Below, one piece after another: positions 34,860-44,697 of a stretch of DNA of 64,000 nt (the stretch's first letter is position 1; the number at the start of each line of letters is the position of its first letter). Position numbers and translations under genes: made by a program. Source of the stretch: Calditrichia bacterium (GTDB lineage Bacteria; Calditrichota; Calditrichia; Calditrichales; J004); assembly GCA_020635035.1 (NCBI GenBank), contig JACKAO010000003.1, positions 62,001 to 126,000 of the forward strand, read 5' to 3'. The notes under the pieces were generated by a model, which ran no database searches, was not told where the DNA came from, and saw nothing but the letters and a program-made list of their open reading frames with translations.

Positions 34860-37800
34860 CTAAAGGTTGGCAGACAACCATTTCTCTGCTTCCTGCAAAC
34901 TGATACCTTTACGATGGGCATAATCCTGTAACTGATCCCGACCAATTTTTCCTAGCCCAAAATATGACGACTGTGGATGCGCGAAATACCACCCTGAAAC
35001 ACTTGCTGCAGGCAGCATTGCGAACGACTCAGTCAATTTTACTCCGATATTCTTTTCAACATCTAGCAGGTTAAACAGAGTCGCTTTTTCTGTATGGTCA
35101 GGACAAGCAGGGTAACCCGGAGCAGGGCGAATACCAGTGTATTGTTCCTTTATAAGTTCTTCGTTGGAAAGCTTTTCATCAGAATAATGCCAAATTTCGG
35201 TTCGTACTTTTTCATGAATAAGTTCAGCAAAGGCTTCTGCCAGGCGATCGGCAACCGCCTTAGCAAGTATGCTGTTGTAATCGTCGTGCTGTATTTCAAA
35301 CTCCCGGACAATCGAATCCAGACCGATGCCGGTTGTCACACAAAAACAACCAATAAAATCAATAGTTTCTGAATCTTTAGGAGCTATAAAATCAGCCAGA
35401 GCAAAATTAGCCCGCTCATTTTTACGTTCCATCTGTTGCCGTAATGTATGGCTTATGGCTCTTAATCCGCTTCGCTTTTCATCTATGTAAATCTCAATAT
35501 CATCACCATCACTGTTTGCAGGAAAAATACCAATCACTGCTTTGGCTTTAAGCTGATTGTTTTCGATAAACTGTCTGATCATCTCCGTGGCATCTCTGTA
35601 AACCTGAGTAGCCTGCGCACCATGCGTTTTATGATCAAGTATTTCCGGGAAATGTCCTTTGAGTTCCCAAACAGAGAAAAACGGCGTCCAGTCGATGTAA
35701 GCACTGATTTCTTTCAAGTCAAAATCTTCGAAAACCTTTATCCCGGTAAAATCAGGTTTAGAGGGGGTATTCTTCCAGTCAATTTGAAATCTGTTTTTAC
35801 GTGCATCCGTGATAGAAATTAAATGCGAAGCTTTCTGAGTAGCTTCATAGGATTGCCGGATTTCTGCATATTCACGATGAATATTTTCAGCAAATTCGAT
35901 CCGTTGCACCGGATGCAAAAGTTTATTAACGGTGTCTACAGCCCGAGAAGCATCAAGTACATGGCTTATTGGACCTGTATATTGCGGTTCAATTTTCACA
36001 GCAGTATGTTTTTTGGATGTGGTGGCACCACCAATAAGCAGCGGGATATCGAAGTTCTGGCGCTGCATCTCTTTGGCGACATGAACCATTTCATCAAGCG
36101 AAGGCGTAATCAGACCACTTAAACCAATCATATCAACGTTTTCACGGCGAGCTGTTTCCAGTATTTTTTCTGCGGGAACCATTACACCCATGTCGATTAT
36201 TTCATAATTATTGCAGCCGAGTACAACTCCAACAATATTTTTCCCGATATCGTGTACGTCTCCTTTAACTGTCGCAAGCAGTATTTTTCCTGCTGAACTG
36301 GATGCTCCAGTGCTTTTTTCTGCTTCGAGAAATGGCAACAGAAAGGCAACTGCTTTTTTCATTACACGGGCGCTTTTAACAACCTGGGGAAGAAACATTT
36401 TTCCTGAACCGAAAAGATCACCCACAACATTCATACCATTCATCAGCGGGCCTTCAATCACCTGCAGTGGACTCTTATACAAATGTCGTGCTTCCTCGAC
36501 ATCTTCATCAATAAATTCTACAATGCCCTTTATAAGGGCATATTCCAGGCGTTTCTCGACAGCTTCATTACGCCAGGCAGCGGCTTCTTTTTTATCAACA
36601 GATTTTTCTTTAATTGTTGCTGCATAAGTAAGTAAATTTTCGGTTGCATGTACATCACGATTAAACAGAACATCTTCCACCAACCGGAGCAGTTGTGGTT
36701 CAATATCTTCATATACGGTAATTTGGCCAGCGTTCACAATACCCATATCCATACCGGCCTGAATGGCGTGAAATAAAAAGGCAGAGTGCATTGCTTCACG
36801 AATGGTGTCATTTCCGCGAAATGAAAATGACAGGTTGCTCACACCACCGCTAACTCTGGCATAAGGCAAATGTTGTTTAATCCAACGCGTTGCTTCAATA
36901 AAGTTAATAGCGTATTCATTGTGCTCTTCAATACCGGTGGCGATTGCAAAAATATTAGGATCAAAAATGATGTCTTCCGGTGGGAAGTTAACCTTTTCAG
37001 TTAAAATATTATAGGCACGCTTACAGATTTCAATTTTTCGTTCCAGTGTATCTGCCTGACCCTTTTCATCGAAAGCCATAACAATAACGGCTGCACCATA
37101 GCGCAGAGCCAGCCGGGCATGCTCAATAAATTGTTGTTCGCCTTCTTTCATGCTTATGGAATTGATAATGGCTTTGCTTTGTATGCATTTCAGTCCAGCT
37201 TCTATTATACTCCATTTGGATGAATCAATCATTACAGGAACTTTGGCAATTTCAGGCTCGGAAGCGATGAGTTTAAGAAAATGAACCATTGCTTTTTCCG
37301 AATCTAGCATACCTTCGTCCATATTAATATCCAGAATCTGAGCGCCATTTTCGACTTGTTTTCTGGCAACATCCAAAGCTGTCTCGTAATCATCGTTTAA
37401 TACCAGACGGGCAAATCGTTTAGAACCGGTAACATTACAACGTTCACCAATGTTTATAAAATTCGTATCGGCCCTAATTGTCAGGGGTTCAAGACCACTA
37501 AACTGGGTTTTGGGTAAGTGTTCCGGAATTGTTCTCGGCGGAATACCTTCAACTATTTCAGCAAATTTCCGGATATGGTCAGGTGTTGTTCCACAGCAGC
37601 CACCGACAATATTCAAAAATCCGGAACGGGCATATTCTTCAAGCACAGCAGCCATCTGGTTTGGAGTTTCATCATAACCGCCAAATTCATTTGGTAGCCC
37701 GGCATTTGGATACAAGGTAATATAGCATGGTGCGAGTGCGGATAATTCTTCGATGTAGGGGCGCATCTGCGCCGGGCCTAAGGAGCAATTTAATCCAATG

Positions 37801-38516
37801 CTGAAAGGCCGGGCATGTTTTATCGAAATCCAGAATGCTTCCAGCGTTTGACCTGAGAGCGTCCTGCCGCTCATATCAACAATAGTTCCGGAAATCATCA
37901 CTGGCAATCGCTTTTTATTTTTTTCAAAATAGTTTTCAATGGCAAAAAGTGCTGCTTTTGCGTTGAGCGTGTCAAAAATGGTTTCAACCAGCAGCATATC
38001 CGCTCCGCCATCCACCAATCCACAAACCTGCTGATAGTATGCTTCAACCATTTCTTCCCATTCAACTGCTCTATAAGCCGGGTTGTTAACATCCGGGGAA
38101 AGTGAAAGTGTGGCATTTGTTGGTCCAAGCGACCCGGCAACAAAACGCGGCTTTGAAGGATTGGAGTCAGTTATTTTTCTTGCCGCTTTCCGGGCAATTT
38201 GAGCAGCCTGGTAATTGATTTCATAGACTAGATCCACAAGATCGTAATCGCGCATGGAGATACCATTTGCGTTAAAGGTATTTGTCTCAATAATATCCGC
38301 ACCGGCCTGCAGATAATCAGTATGAATTTTTTCAATGATTTCTGGCTGGGTGAGACAAAGCAGGTCATTTGCACCCATAAGCTGCCCGGGATGGTCAGCG
38401 AATCGCCGTCCACGATAATCGGCTTCGTTAAGTTTATACGTTTGGATCATAGTGCCCATCGCACCGTCAAACAGCAGTATTTTCGTTTTCAGCAGATTTT
38501 TAAATTCATTTATCAT
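34860..38516 (-). CDS. metH: Cobalamin-dependent methionine synthase
   Basis: MetH makes methionine from homocysteine and methyltetrahydrofolate. The 1218-residue protein is full length and shows all four modules in order. The homocysteine/Zn domain is at 1-330 (LFDGAMGTMIQ, GLNCSLGP, GGCCGTTPDHI). The pterin domain lies at about 355-615 (FINIGERCNVTGSKRF). The B12 cap and binding module lies at about 650-890, with the lower axial ligand His755 in DVHDIGKNIVGVVL. The AdoMet activation domain at 900-1218 includes GIRPAPGYPACPDHTEK. The enzyme is cytoplasmic. No cobalamin or SAM riboswitch was recognised upstream. An unpaired antisense frame inside the gene is not coding. Confidence 0.98.
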   Translation of the reverse strand: MINEFKNLLKTKILLFDGAMGTMIQTYKLNEADYRGRRFADHPGQLMGANDLLCLTQPEIIEKIHTDYLQAGADIIETNTFNANGISMRDYDLVDLVYEINYQAAQIARKAARKITDSNPSKPRFVAGSLGPTNATLSLSPDVNNPAYRAVEWEEMVEAYYQQVCGLVDGGADMLLVETIFDTLNAKAALFAIENYFEKNKKRLPVMISGTIVDMSGRTLSGQTLEAFWISIKHARPFSIGLNCSLGPAQMRPYIEELSALAPCYITLYPNAGLPNEFGGYDETPNQMAAVLEEYARSGFLNIVGGCCGTTPDHIRKFAEIVEGIPPRTIPEHLPKTQFSGLEPLTIRADTNFINIGERCNVTGSKRFARLVLNDDYETALDVARKQVENGAQILDINMDEGMLDSEKAMVHFLKLIASEPEIAKVPVMIDSSKWSIIEAGLKCIQSKAIINSISMKEGEQQFIEHARLALRYGAAVIVMAFDEKGQADTLERKIEICKRAYNILTEKVNFPPEDIIFDPNIFAIATGIEEHNEYAINFIEATRWIKQHLPYARVSGGVSNLSFSFRGNDTIREAMHSAFLFHAIQAGMDMGIVNAGQITVYEDIEPQLLRLVEDVLFNRDVHATENLLTYAATIKEKSVDKKEAAAWRNEAVEKRLEYALIKGIVEFIDEDVEEARHLYKSPLQVIEGPLMNGMNVVGDLFGSGKMFLPQVVKSARVMKKAVAFLLPFLEAEKSTGASSSAGKILLATVKGDVHDIGKNIVGVVLGCNNYEIIDMGVMVPAEKILETARRENVDMIGLSGLITPSLDEMVHVAKEMQRQNFDIPLLIGGATTSKKHTAVKIEPQYTGPISHVLDASRAVDTVNKLLHPVQRIEFAENIHREYAEIRQSYEATQKASHLISITDARKNRFQIDWKNTPSKPDFTGIKVFEDFDLKEISAYIDWTPFFSVWELKGHFPEILDHKTHGAQATQVYRDATEMIRQFIENNQLKAKAVIGIFPANSDGDDIEIYIDEKRSGLRAISHTLRQQMERKNERANFALADFIAPKDSETIDFIGCFCVTTGIGLDSIVREFEIQHDDYNSILAKAVADRLAEAFAELIHEKVRTEIWHYSDEKLSNEELIKEQYTGIRPAPGYPACPDHTEKATLFNLLDVEKNIGVKLTESFAMLPAASVSGWYFAHPQSSYFGLGKIGRDQLQDYAHRKGISLQEAEKWLSANL

Positions 38517-38980
38517 AAGATTAAATCACATTATGTTTAAAAATCGGGAATTAACAGAAATAAGGGACACATTACAAATTCTTTTAGCAAAAGTTAAGAT
38601 TTGACAAAACGCACATCTTAAAGTTTCCGCTTAATTGTTTATTGTTAGTTATTAAAAAATAATTTATTTTAAAAGCGATCTGACTAAATACATTTTTATC
38701 CTGACTCTTTTAAACGACAAAATACAACTAAAAATTACTATTGAGAAAAGTATAGTATCAGGTTTAATGTTTTATCATTAGTGACTATCTGTGATAAATG
38801 CTATTTGAAATAGGTTCTTTAATTAATTATGATGAACATATTATCTGCTATCAGCAACTGACCTGACTATTTCAAAGCAAGAACAGAGAACAAATTTTCT
38901 AAAAATAACACTGGTTAACACCAATCCTGATAAACAGATTTAATGCAATCTTTTTAAAATGAATTCTGCTGGAGGTTCAA
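38517..38980. other. AT-rich divergent intergenic region between metH and a surface-protein gene
   Basis: About 460 bases with no gene. It should contain promoters for metH and for the 974-residue surface protein. It holds the inverted repeat annotated at 38771-38798. I saw no B12 box or SAM riboswitch pattern. Confidence 0.55.
38771..38798. repeat. Inverted repeat, possible operator
   Basis: TTTATCA and TGATAAA are perfect inverted seven-base arms separated by 14 bases. The whole spans 28 bases in the divergent promoter region. Arm spacing suits a dimeric regulator touching two turns of DNA, but AT-rich arms can arise by chance. Confidence 0.35.
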
Positions 38981-41905
38981 ATGAAAAAGTTATTACTTGT
39001 TATTTTTATGTTTGCCGGACTTGTGAGTGCACAGATCCCGAAAACTTTAAGTTATCAGGGTATTCTGACAAATAATGATGGAGAAGCACTTAAAGGTAAA
39101 CAATCCGTTACATTCAATTTTTATGAAAATGCAGAAGGCGGAAAAAGTATCTGGCAGGAAAGCCATGCCCTGATGATTACCGATGGCTTTTTTGAAACAA
39201 TTCTTGGTAGTAAAAATGAACTTAATCTCCCTTTCAATAAACCTTATTGGCTTGGTATTACGGTTGGCAGTTCTGAAGAGCTTACACCACGCATTCAGTT
39301 GAATTCTGCACCTTATAGTTTACTTGCAGGTACAGTGAGTGATAGTTCTATCACTCGAAAAAAAATCGCAGATAAGCAGGTTGTAAGAAGTGTTAATTCT
39401 ATTACAGATGATTTAATCATTGCCGCAGGAGATAATGTTAAAATTATCCAGAAAGGTGATTCTTTAATTATTTCTGCGATTAATGAACCGGATAAGCTGA
39501 TCAAAACCGAGGGATCTTATAAAGATAGAGATGATCATAGAAAAAAAACAGTATACAGTCTAAACAGGCTTAGTGGTCATCTGAAGCTGGAAGCAACAGG
39601 CGGGGCTGTAGTCTCTGAAAAAGATGAAAATACAATTATGATTGAAGCTGGAAACGGGACAATTAAAGAAATTCAGAATCCGGATTCTTCATTAATTATT
39701 ACCAACCCTGAAGGCCCTATAACTCAAATTAATATTCGCCCTGGAGGTGTTTCCGGATCAGACCTTGCTGATTATGCTGTAACAACATTAAAAATTGCCG
39801 TCGGGGCAGTCACCAGTGCCGCAATTAAAGACAGCTCTGTTACAAACGATGATCTGGCACCCGATGCGGTTGCTTCAGATAATCTTCAGGATAATTCTGT
39901 TGTAACCATAAAAATAGCCCCAGCGGCTGTAGACAGTAATCGTATTGCAGCAGATGCTGTGGTTACATCAAAAATTAAAGACGGTGCCATAACCCAATCA
40001 AAAATTGATGCATCGGTTGCATTTCCGGCCAGCGGAGTTGCGGGGGGTGATTTAAGTGGAAATTTCCCGAATCCGTTAATCAAGGAAAATGCAATTAATA
40101 GTGCCAAGATTGCCGATGGAAGTATTGCTGAAGCGGATCTTGCTGCAAATGCTGTCAGCACAGCAAAACTTTCTGATAATGCAGTCACCGGAGTTAAAAT
40201 AGCTGATGGAACAGTTACACAGTTGGACATTGCCGATAATGCTGTAACAACAAGTAAAATTGCTGATCTGTCAATTACTCAGTCTAAACTTGATCCGACA
40301 ATTGTTTTACCTGCTGGCGGACCTGCCGGTGGTGATCTGGAAGGAACTTACCCGAACCCCGTTATTAAAGCATCTTCAGTAACAAGCAGCAAAATAGCCG
40401 ACGGTGCCATTCTTGAAATTGATCTTGCTGACAATGCTGTTTCAGGTGCAAAAATTATTGACGGGACAGTGGGGACTTCTGATCTGGCAAGTGGTTCTGT
40501 TAATGCAAGTAAAATAGCTGCCGGCTCTGTTGTTCGTTCACTGAATAACCTTCGTGATGATGTTACTCTTGCTGCTGGAGCCAATATCACTATAAGCCAA
40601 AGCGGTAATGTGCTTACTCTTTCTGGTATACCGACAATTGACAATGACTGGACGGTATCCGGATCAAATATTTTTTCAACAGTCCCGGGTAATGTTGGTA
40701 TAGGTGTGACTAATCCATCACAAAAACTTGATGTAAATGGTGTTGTAAGAATGGCAGGAATGCAAATGCAAGCCGGTGCTGCAGACGGTTATGTTTTGAC
40801 ATCTGATGCAGCAGGAATGGCATCATGGCAGCCCTTTGCCGCAGGGGGAATTGGCGGTGCCGGAACAACAGGATTTTTACCATTTTTTGACACTCCGACT
40901 ACGCTTGCTAACTCTGTTGTCACTCAATCTGCTGACAAAATTGGGATTAGTGTAGCAGCGCCATTTGCAAAACTTGATGTTGCTTCTTCCACGGATGTAT
41001 ATACAGGACGTTTTACGAACCAGAGATTAAGCCTGGCTACGCATATTGTTCATGCTGAATACAATGGCGCCTCCGGAAATCAGAATGTTGTAGCTGTTTA
41101 TGGAAAATCGGAACCGAGCGACGGTTATGGTTATGGCGGTTATTTTCAGGCAGGCCGTTTTGGTGTTGCAGGAAATGTTTATCCAACGGGAACATCATCC
41201 TATATTGGAACACGTGGATATGTTTATGGCGGAAATGGATATAACTATGGTCTGCACGGTTACGCTTATGGAAATGTTGTTAATTATGGAACCTATGGCG
41301 CAGCTATTGGGCCATCGAACTCAGTAAACTATGGTATTTATGGATATGCTTCAGGCGGAGCATCAAATTATGCCGGCTATTTTTTCGGAACTCTTTATGC
41401 TCAAACAATTGAAGGCGGTGTCAAGAATTTTAAAATAGACCACCCGCTCGATCCTGAGAATAAATACCTTTATCACAGCAGCGTGGAAAGTGCTGAAATG
41501 CTGAATATATATAATGGTAATGTTACCCTCGATAAAAAAGGTGAAGCCGTTGTAACTCTTCCGGATTGGTTTGACAGGGTTAATAAAGATTTTCGCTATC
41601 AGCTTACCTGTATCGGTGGCTTTGCCCAGGTTTACATTGCAGAAAAGATTACAAACAACCGCTTCAGGATTGCAGGCGGGAATCCCGGATTAGAAGTTTC
41701 CTGGCAGGTGAGTGGTGTTCGGAATGATCCGGTTGCCAGTCTGAATAAAATGCAGGTTGAACAGAATAAACCTGAATTTGAACGCGGTAAATACCTTGTT
41801 CCGGCTGCTTATGGTAAACCGGAAAGCATGGGGGTTGGTTATGAAACACTCAGGAACCTTGAAGAAGTTAATAAGCAAAGAGACTTAAGAAGTGAGCAGA
41901 ACTAA
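38981..41905 (+). CDS. Large secreted repeat protein, tail-fibre/trimeric-stalk-like
   Basis: A 974-residue protein with a signal peptide (MKKLLLVIFMFAGLVSAQ). Residues 18-110 form a head domain (IPKTLSYQGILTNNDGEALKGK) typical of FCB fibre-like proteins. Residues about 255-545 are built from imperfect repeats of the type V-TSSKIADGAI-DLADNAV-SGAKI, plus GGDLSGNFPNPLI/GGDLEGTYPNPVI linkers, as in trimeric fibre stalks. GNVGIGVTNPSQKLDVNGVVRM precedes a Gly/Tyr-rich part (YGYGGYFQAG). The C-terminal 170 residues are a beta-rich domain (EAVVTLPDWFDRVNKDFRYQLTCIGGFAQVYIAE). No sorting domain is present. A strong AGGAG precedes the ATG. The next gene, 24 bases downstream, does carry a sorting domain. 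Adhesion or a surface appendage is inferred. Confidence 0.83.
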   Translation: MKKLLLVIFMFAGLVSAQIPKTLSYQGILTNNDGEALKGKQSVTFNFYENAEGGKSIWQESHALMITDGFFETILGSKNELNLPFNKPYWLGITVGSSEELTPRIQLNSAPYSLLAGTVSDSSITRKKIADKQVVRSVNSITDDLIIAAGDNVKIIQKGDSLIISAINEPDKLIKTEGSYKDRDDHRKKTVYSLNRLSGHLKLEATGGAVVSEKDENTIMIEAGNGTIKEIQNPDSSLIITNPEGPITQINIRPGGVSGSDLADYAVTTLKIAVGAVTSAAIKDSSVTNDDLAPDAVASDNLQDNSVVTIKIAPAAVDSNRIAADAVVTSKIKDGAITQSKIDASVAFPASGVAGGDLSGNFPNPLIKENAINSAKIADGSIAEADLAANAVSTAKLSDNAVTGVKIADGTVTQLDIADNAVTTSKIADLSITQSKLDPTIVLPAGGPAGGDLEGTYPNPVIKASSVTSSKIADGAILEIDLADNAVSGAKIIDGTVGTSDLASGSVNASKIAAGSVVRSLNNLRDDVTLAAGANITISQSGNVLTLSGIPTIDNDWTVSGSNIFSTVPGNVGIGVTNPSQKLDVNGVVRMAGMQMQAGAADGYVLTSDAAGMASWQPFAAGGIGGAGTTGFLPFFDTPTTLANSVVTQSADKIGISVAAPFAKLDVASSTDVYTGRFTNQRLSLATHIVHAEYNGASGNQNVVAVYGKSEPSDGYGYGGYFQAGRFGVAGNVYPTGTSSYIGTRGYVYGGNGYNYGLHGYAYGNVVNYGTYGAAIGPSNSVNYGIYGYASGGASNYAGYFFGTLYAQTIEGGVKNFKIDHPLDPENKYLYHSSVESAEMLNIYNGNVTLDKKGEAVVTLPDWFDRVNKDFRYQLTCIGGFAQVYIAEKITNNRFRIAGGNPGLEVSWQVSGVRNDPVASLNKMQVEQNKPEFERGKYLVPAAYGKPESMGVGYETLRNLEEVNKQRDLRSEQN

Positions 41906-41929
41906 AACCGGATTTATAAGGAAAATGAG

Positions 41930-42454
41930 ATGAAAAAGAAAAACATACTTTTTATTCTGCCGGTTTTGATTACATTTTTTCTGCAAACCGTATACAGCCA
42001 GGCATTAGTAAAAAGAAGCAGCTTTGGAATGGGCGGAATAGTATCTAGCGGCCCGGGTGTTAAGCTTGTCGGTACAATCGGCCAGTCCATAATAGGCAAA
42101 AATACAAGTACCAATTATGTTAATGAGTCAGGATTTCTGGCATCAGCCAGGATGATTCTTGTAAAAGATGATATCCCTGAAGTAATTCCCGGGAAGTTTG
42201 AATTATTTCAAAATTACCCCAATCCTTTTAACCCGGTTACAAACATCCGCTTTGGGGTTCCGAAAGCTTCGCATGTTAAGCTGGATGTATTTAATGTGCT
42301 TGGGCAGCGTGTTGCAATTTTGGTTGACTCAAAAATGGAACCCGGTTACCAGGTTATAAAATTTGATGCGTCAAGCCTGGCCAGTGGTTTTTATATCTAT
42401 CGTTTCCAGGCCGGAGACTTCATCAAATATAAAAAGATGATTCTGATAGAGTAG
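41930..42454 (+). CDS. Small secreted protein with C-terminal type-A sorting domain
   Basis: A 174-residue protein with a signal peptide (MKKKNILFILPVLITFFLQTVYSQ). A short region with RSSFGMGGIVSSGPG and GTIGQSIIGKNTSTNY follows. The sorting domain has FQNYPNPFNPVTNIRFGVPK, VKLDVFNVLGQRVAIL and SGFYIYRFQAGDFIKYKKMILIE, a textbook type-A sorting sequence. The protein has little else, so it may be a cargo whose whole body is a GG-rich beta motif of 90 residues. It lies 24 bases after the fibre-like gene and ends two bases from the convergent TonB-receptor gene. Confidence 0.87.
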   Translation: MKKKNILFILPVLITFFLQTVYSQALVKRSSFGMGGIVSSGPGVKLVGTIGQSIIGKNTSTNYVNESGFLASARMILVKDDIPEVIPGKFELFQNYPNPFNPVTNIRFGVPKASHVKLDVFNVLGQRVAILVDSKMEPGYQVIKFDASSLASGFYIYRFQAGDFIKYKKMILIE

Positions 42455-42456
42455 TA

Positions 42457-44682
42457 CTAATTATAATTGTAGTTTAGTCCTAAATAAATATTACGCCCTC
42501 TTGCAGGCAGATTATTAATACTCAGATGTTCATGATACATGGTATCAAAAATATTTTCGATACCGGACTTAATTTCCCACTGTTCGCTTAAATGAAAACG
42601 GCTGTGCAGATCCCAAAGAAAATAACCGGGAGTTTTATCTTCCAGTGTACTTTTCGTTGCAGCCAGGTTTTGATCTGCTGCAAATCTTCCGCGAACTTCA
42701 AACCACAACTTGCTGATTGTATAGTCGCCTGATATACTTCCCTGAAAAGGCGGAATATATGGCATCACTTCATTTATATCATCAATAAAACCATATGTGT
42801 AGCTGAATGAAGATTTAAGATTTACATGTTGATTTATTTTGTATAAAACAGATGTTTCAAATCCGCTAAGATAGGCTCTGTCAAAATTTGTATACAGTTT
42901 AAACTCATCTTCAATAAGCCGGCCGCTTATATAATTATAAATGTCATTATAAAAGACAGCTGTGCTTAAATAAAAATTTGCTGAATTAATATTGGTCCGC
43001 AGTTCAATTTGACGGCTATGTTCCGGAGTTAATCGTGGATTGCCTGAATAGAAATAACCATCCATTACATTATACAAGAGATATCCATAATTCTCCATAT
43101 GTGATGGTAGACGATGTGTATCAGCAAGGTTAAGATTAACGGATACTTTTTCATCAGGACTGTAGGTAGCTGAGACACTAAAGCTGTTTGCGGTGTATTC
43201 TCTCCTGCTGGCGGAATTTTCCCACATTGCCTGTAGCTGACGCTTACCAAAAGCATTTTGAATATTACGATTTGAGTAGTCAGACCGAATATTTGTGTGC
43301 AATTGAACCTTTTTAGTTATCAGCCAGGAATGATCCAAAGTTAAAGCAAAATTATCCAGTCGTGCACCAGGAATGTTTACCAGGTAAGCCGGGGGCAAAT
43401 TATCTTCCAGCGCAAACATGTCCATATCTGCAAATGCATTAAGCCTGTAATAATCAAAAATTAAGCGGCTGAAATGATCTCTGGCAGGCAGAAAAGTTGC
43501 TTTTATTATGGTCCCGATTGTTTCAGAGTATCCAAACATAGGCATGTACATATTGGGCATTACAACACGGTTTTTGATCTCATCAACAGATCTTTTATAA
43601 TCATCCATCCAATGATCAACATGTGTGTAATATGTTTTTAAATCCAGCGCATAAAACATGTCGGAAATCCCGGCAATATTATATTGTAACGATGCCAGGT
43701 GTGAAACTGTTTTTGAAGCATCCATAATAAGTGCAGGATACCCGATTGACCAGGCATTATCCCCAATATAATTAAACCGCAGGGATTGCTTTTCACCCAC
43801 TTTTCTGAGCACATTTAAAGTATAATTATTCTTTTTATAGCCCGAGTTATTAATGTGCTGCTGATTGCCTGCATAATAGTCGTTAGAGTTTTTTGCAGAA
43901 AAACTGGCCCGGACAGCCCAGTTTTCAACAGCATAATTTAAACTACTGCGCACCCTGCTAAGGTTAGATACAGATTCGTAACCTGCTTCCGTATGAAAAA
44001 CAAAAGGTTGATTGAGACGTGCATTGCTGGTAATAAAGTTGAGTGTACCCCCAATAGTCGAGCTGTTAGTCAGATTAAAAGCACCTTTTGAAAGTTCCAT
44101 TTTTTCCAGATTCTCAACTTCGATATATGCTGAAACCGGGTCCATCCGATCGATGCAGGCATGAAACATTTTCATGTCATCAATAACAATGGCAATCTGT
44201 CCGGCACTGCTCCCGCGGATCACCGGTTCTGTAGCAAAGTTGGCCCGTTTCATTGTATTCACACCTTCAAAACGCTCCATAATATCATCTGTGGAGTTGA
44301 GCCACTTATTATTATTTTTGTCCAGGGGATTTTCAGTTTCACCTTCAACCACTATTGTCTCTTTAAGTCCGATAATTCTGGGAATCAGAAAAATTTTTAA
44401 ACTGGTGACTCCTTTTTCCTGAATTTGGATTTCTTTTTGGATGGTAAAATACCCAACGTGGGAAATGGTTAAAGTATGTTTTCCGGGTCGCAGGTTTAGC
44501 CTGAAAAATCCATCTGAATCTGAAATAGTTCCATTTATGGAATCTGCCTGAATATTAACATCATTTATGACGGTATGCTCATCCCGGTCATAAATATATC
44601 CTGAAAGCGGGGCAACGGTCTGAGCCATTAATGGAATGGAAAAAAATGTAAGAACAATCCAAATTATTTTTTGTAATCGCAT
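42457..44682 (-). CDS. TonB-dependent copper receptor, OprC/NosA-like
   Basis: A 741-residue outer-membrane receptor with a signal peptide (to residue 20). A CarboxypepD-reg-like N-terminal domain (about 25-105, SGYIYDRDEHTVINDVNIQA) and a plug (about 128-225) follow, with VIRGSSAGQIAIVIDD and GGTLNFIT. A 22-strand-type barrel runs to the C terminus. The plug carries MFHACIDRMDPVSAYIE: Cys176-x3-Met180, the motif that binds Cu in OprC, with the conserved RMDPxxAYI. The barrel has DHWMDD (His357-x-Met359), 181 residues further on. As I recall, OprC uses C143, M147, H323 and M325, the same spacing within one residue. A Met-rich loop MPNMYMPMFG lies nearby. AAGG precedes the ATG. The gene is last in a minus-strand copper locus. 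Strong call. Confidence 0.88.
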   Translation of the reverse strand: MRLQKIIWIVLTFFSIPLMAQTVAPLSGYIYDRDEHTVINDVNIQADSINGTISDSDGFFRLNLRPGKHTLTISHVGYFTIQKEIQIQEKGVTSLKIFLIPRIIGLKETIVVEGETENPLDKNNNKWLNSTDDIMERFEGVNTMKRANFATEPVIRGSSAGQIAIVIDDMKMFHACIDRMDPVSAYIEVENLEKMELSKGAFNLTNSSTIGGTLNFITSNARLNQPFVFHTEAGYESVSNLSRVRSSLNYAVENWAVRASFSAKNSNDYYAGNQQHINNSGYKKNNYTLNVLRKVGEKQSLRFNYIGDNAWSIGYPALIMDASKTVSHLASLQYNIAGISDMFYALDLKTYYTHVDHWMDDYKRSVDEIKNRVVMPNMYMPMFGYSETIGTIIKATFLPARDHFSRLIFDYYRLNAFADMDMFALEDNLPPAYLVNIPGARLDNFALTLDHSWLITKKVQLHTNIRSDYSNRNIQNAFGKRQLQAMWENSASRREYTANSFSVSATYSPDEKVSVNLNLADTHRLPSHMENYGYLLYNVMDGYFYSGNPRLTPEHSRQIELRTNINSANFYLSTAVFYNDIYNYISGRLIEDEFKLYTNFDRAYLSGFETSVLYKINQHVNLKSSFSYTYGFIDDINEVMPYIPPFQGSISGDYTISKLWFEVRGRFAADQNLAATKSTLEDKTPGYFLWDLHSRFHLSEQWEIKSGIENIFDTMYHEHLSINNLPARGRNIYLGLNYNYN

Positions 44683-44697
44683 TTGCTACCTTTTATA

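Noticed and set aside
34848..34869. CAACCTT/AAGGTTG hairpin as a bidirectional terminator
   Set aside because: The arms are short, overlap both stop codons and lack a T run; kept only as a remark.
36530..36712. 60-residue frame inside metH
   Set aside because: Lies in the coding region of a complete enzyme in another frame; no signal peptide or ribosome site of its own.
38517..38980. Possible SAM or cobalamin riboswitch upstream of metH
   Set aside because: I found no conserved core of either class; only AT-rich sequence and one inverted repeat.
39750..40520. DNA tandem repeat array
   Set aside because: The repeats are imperfect protein repeats of a stalk region, with diverged codons.
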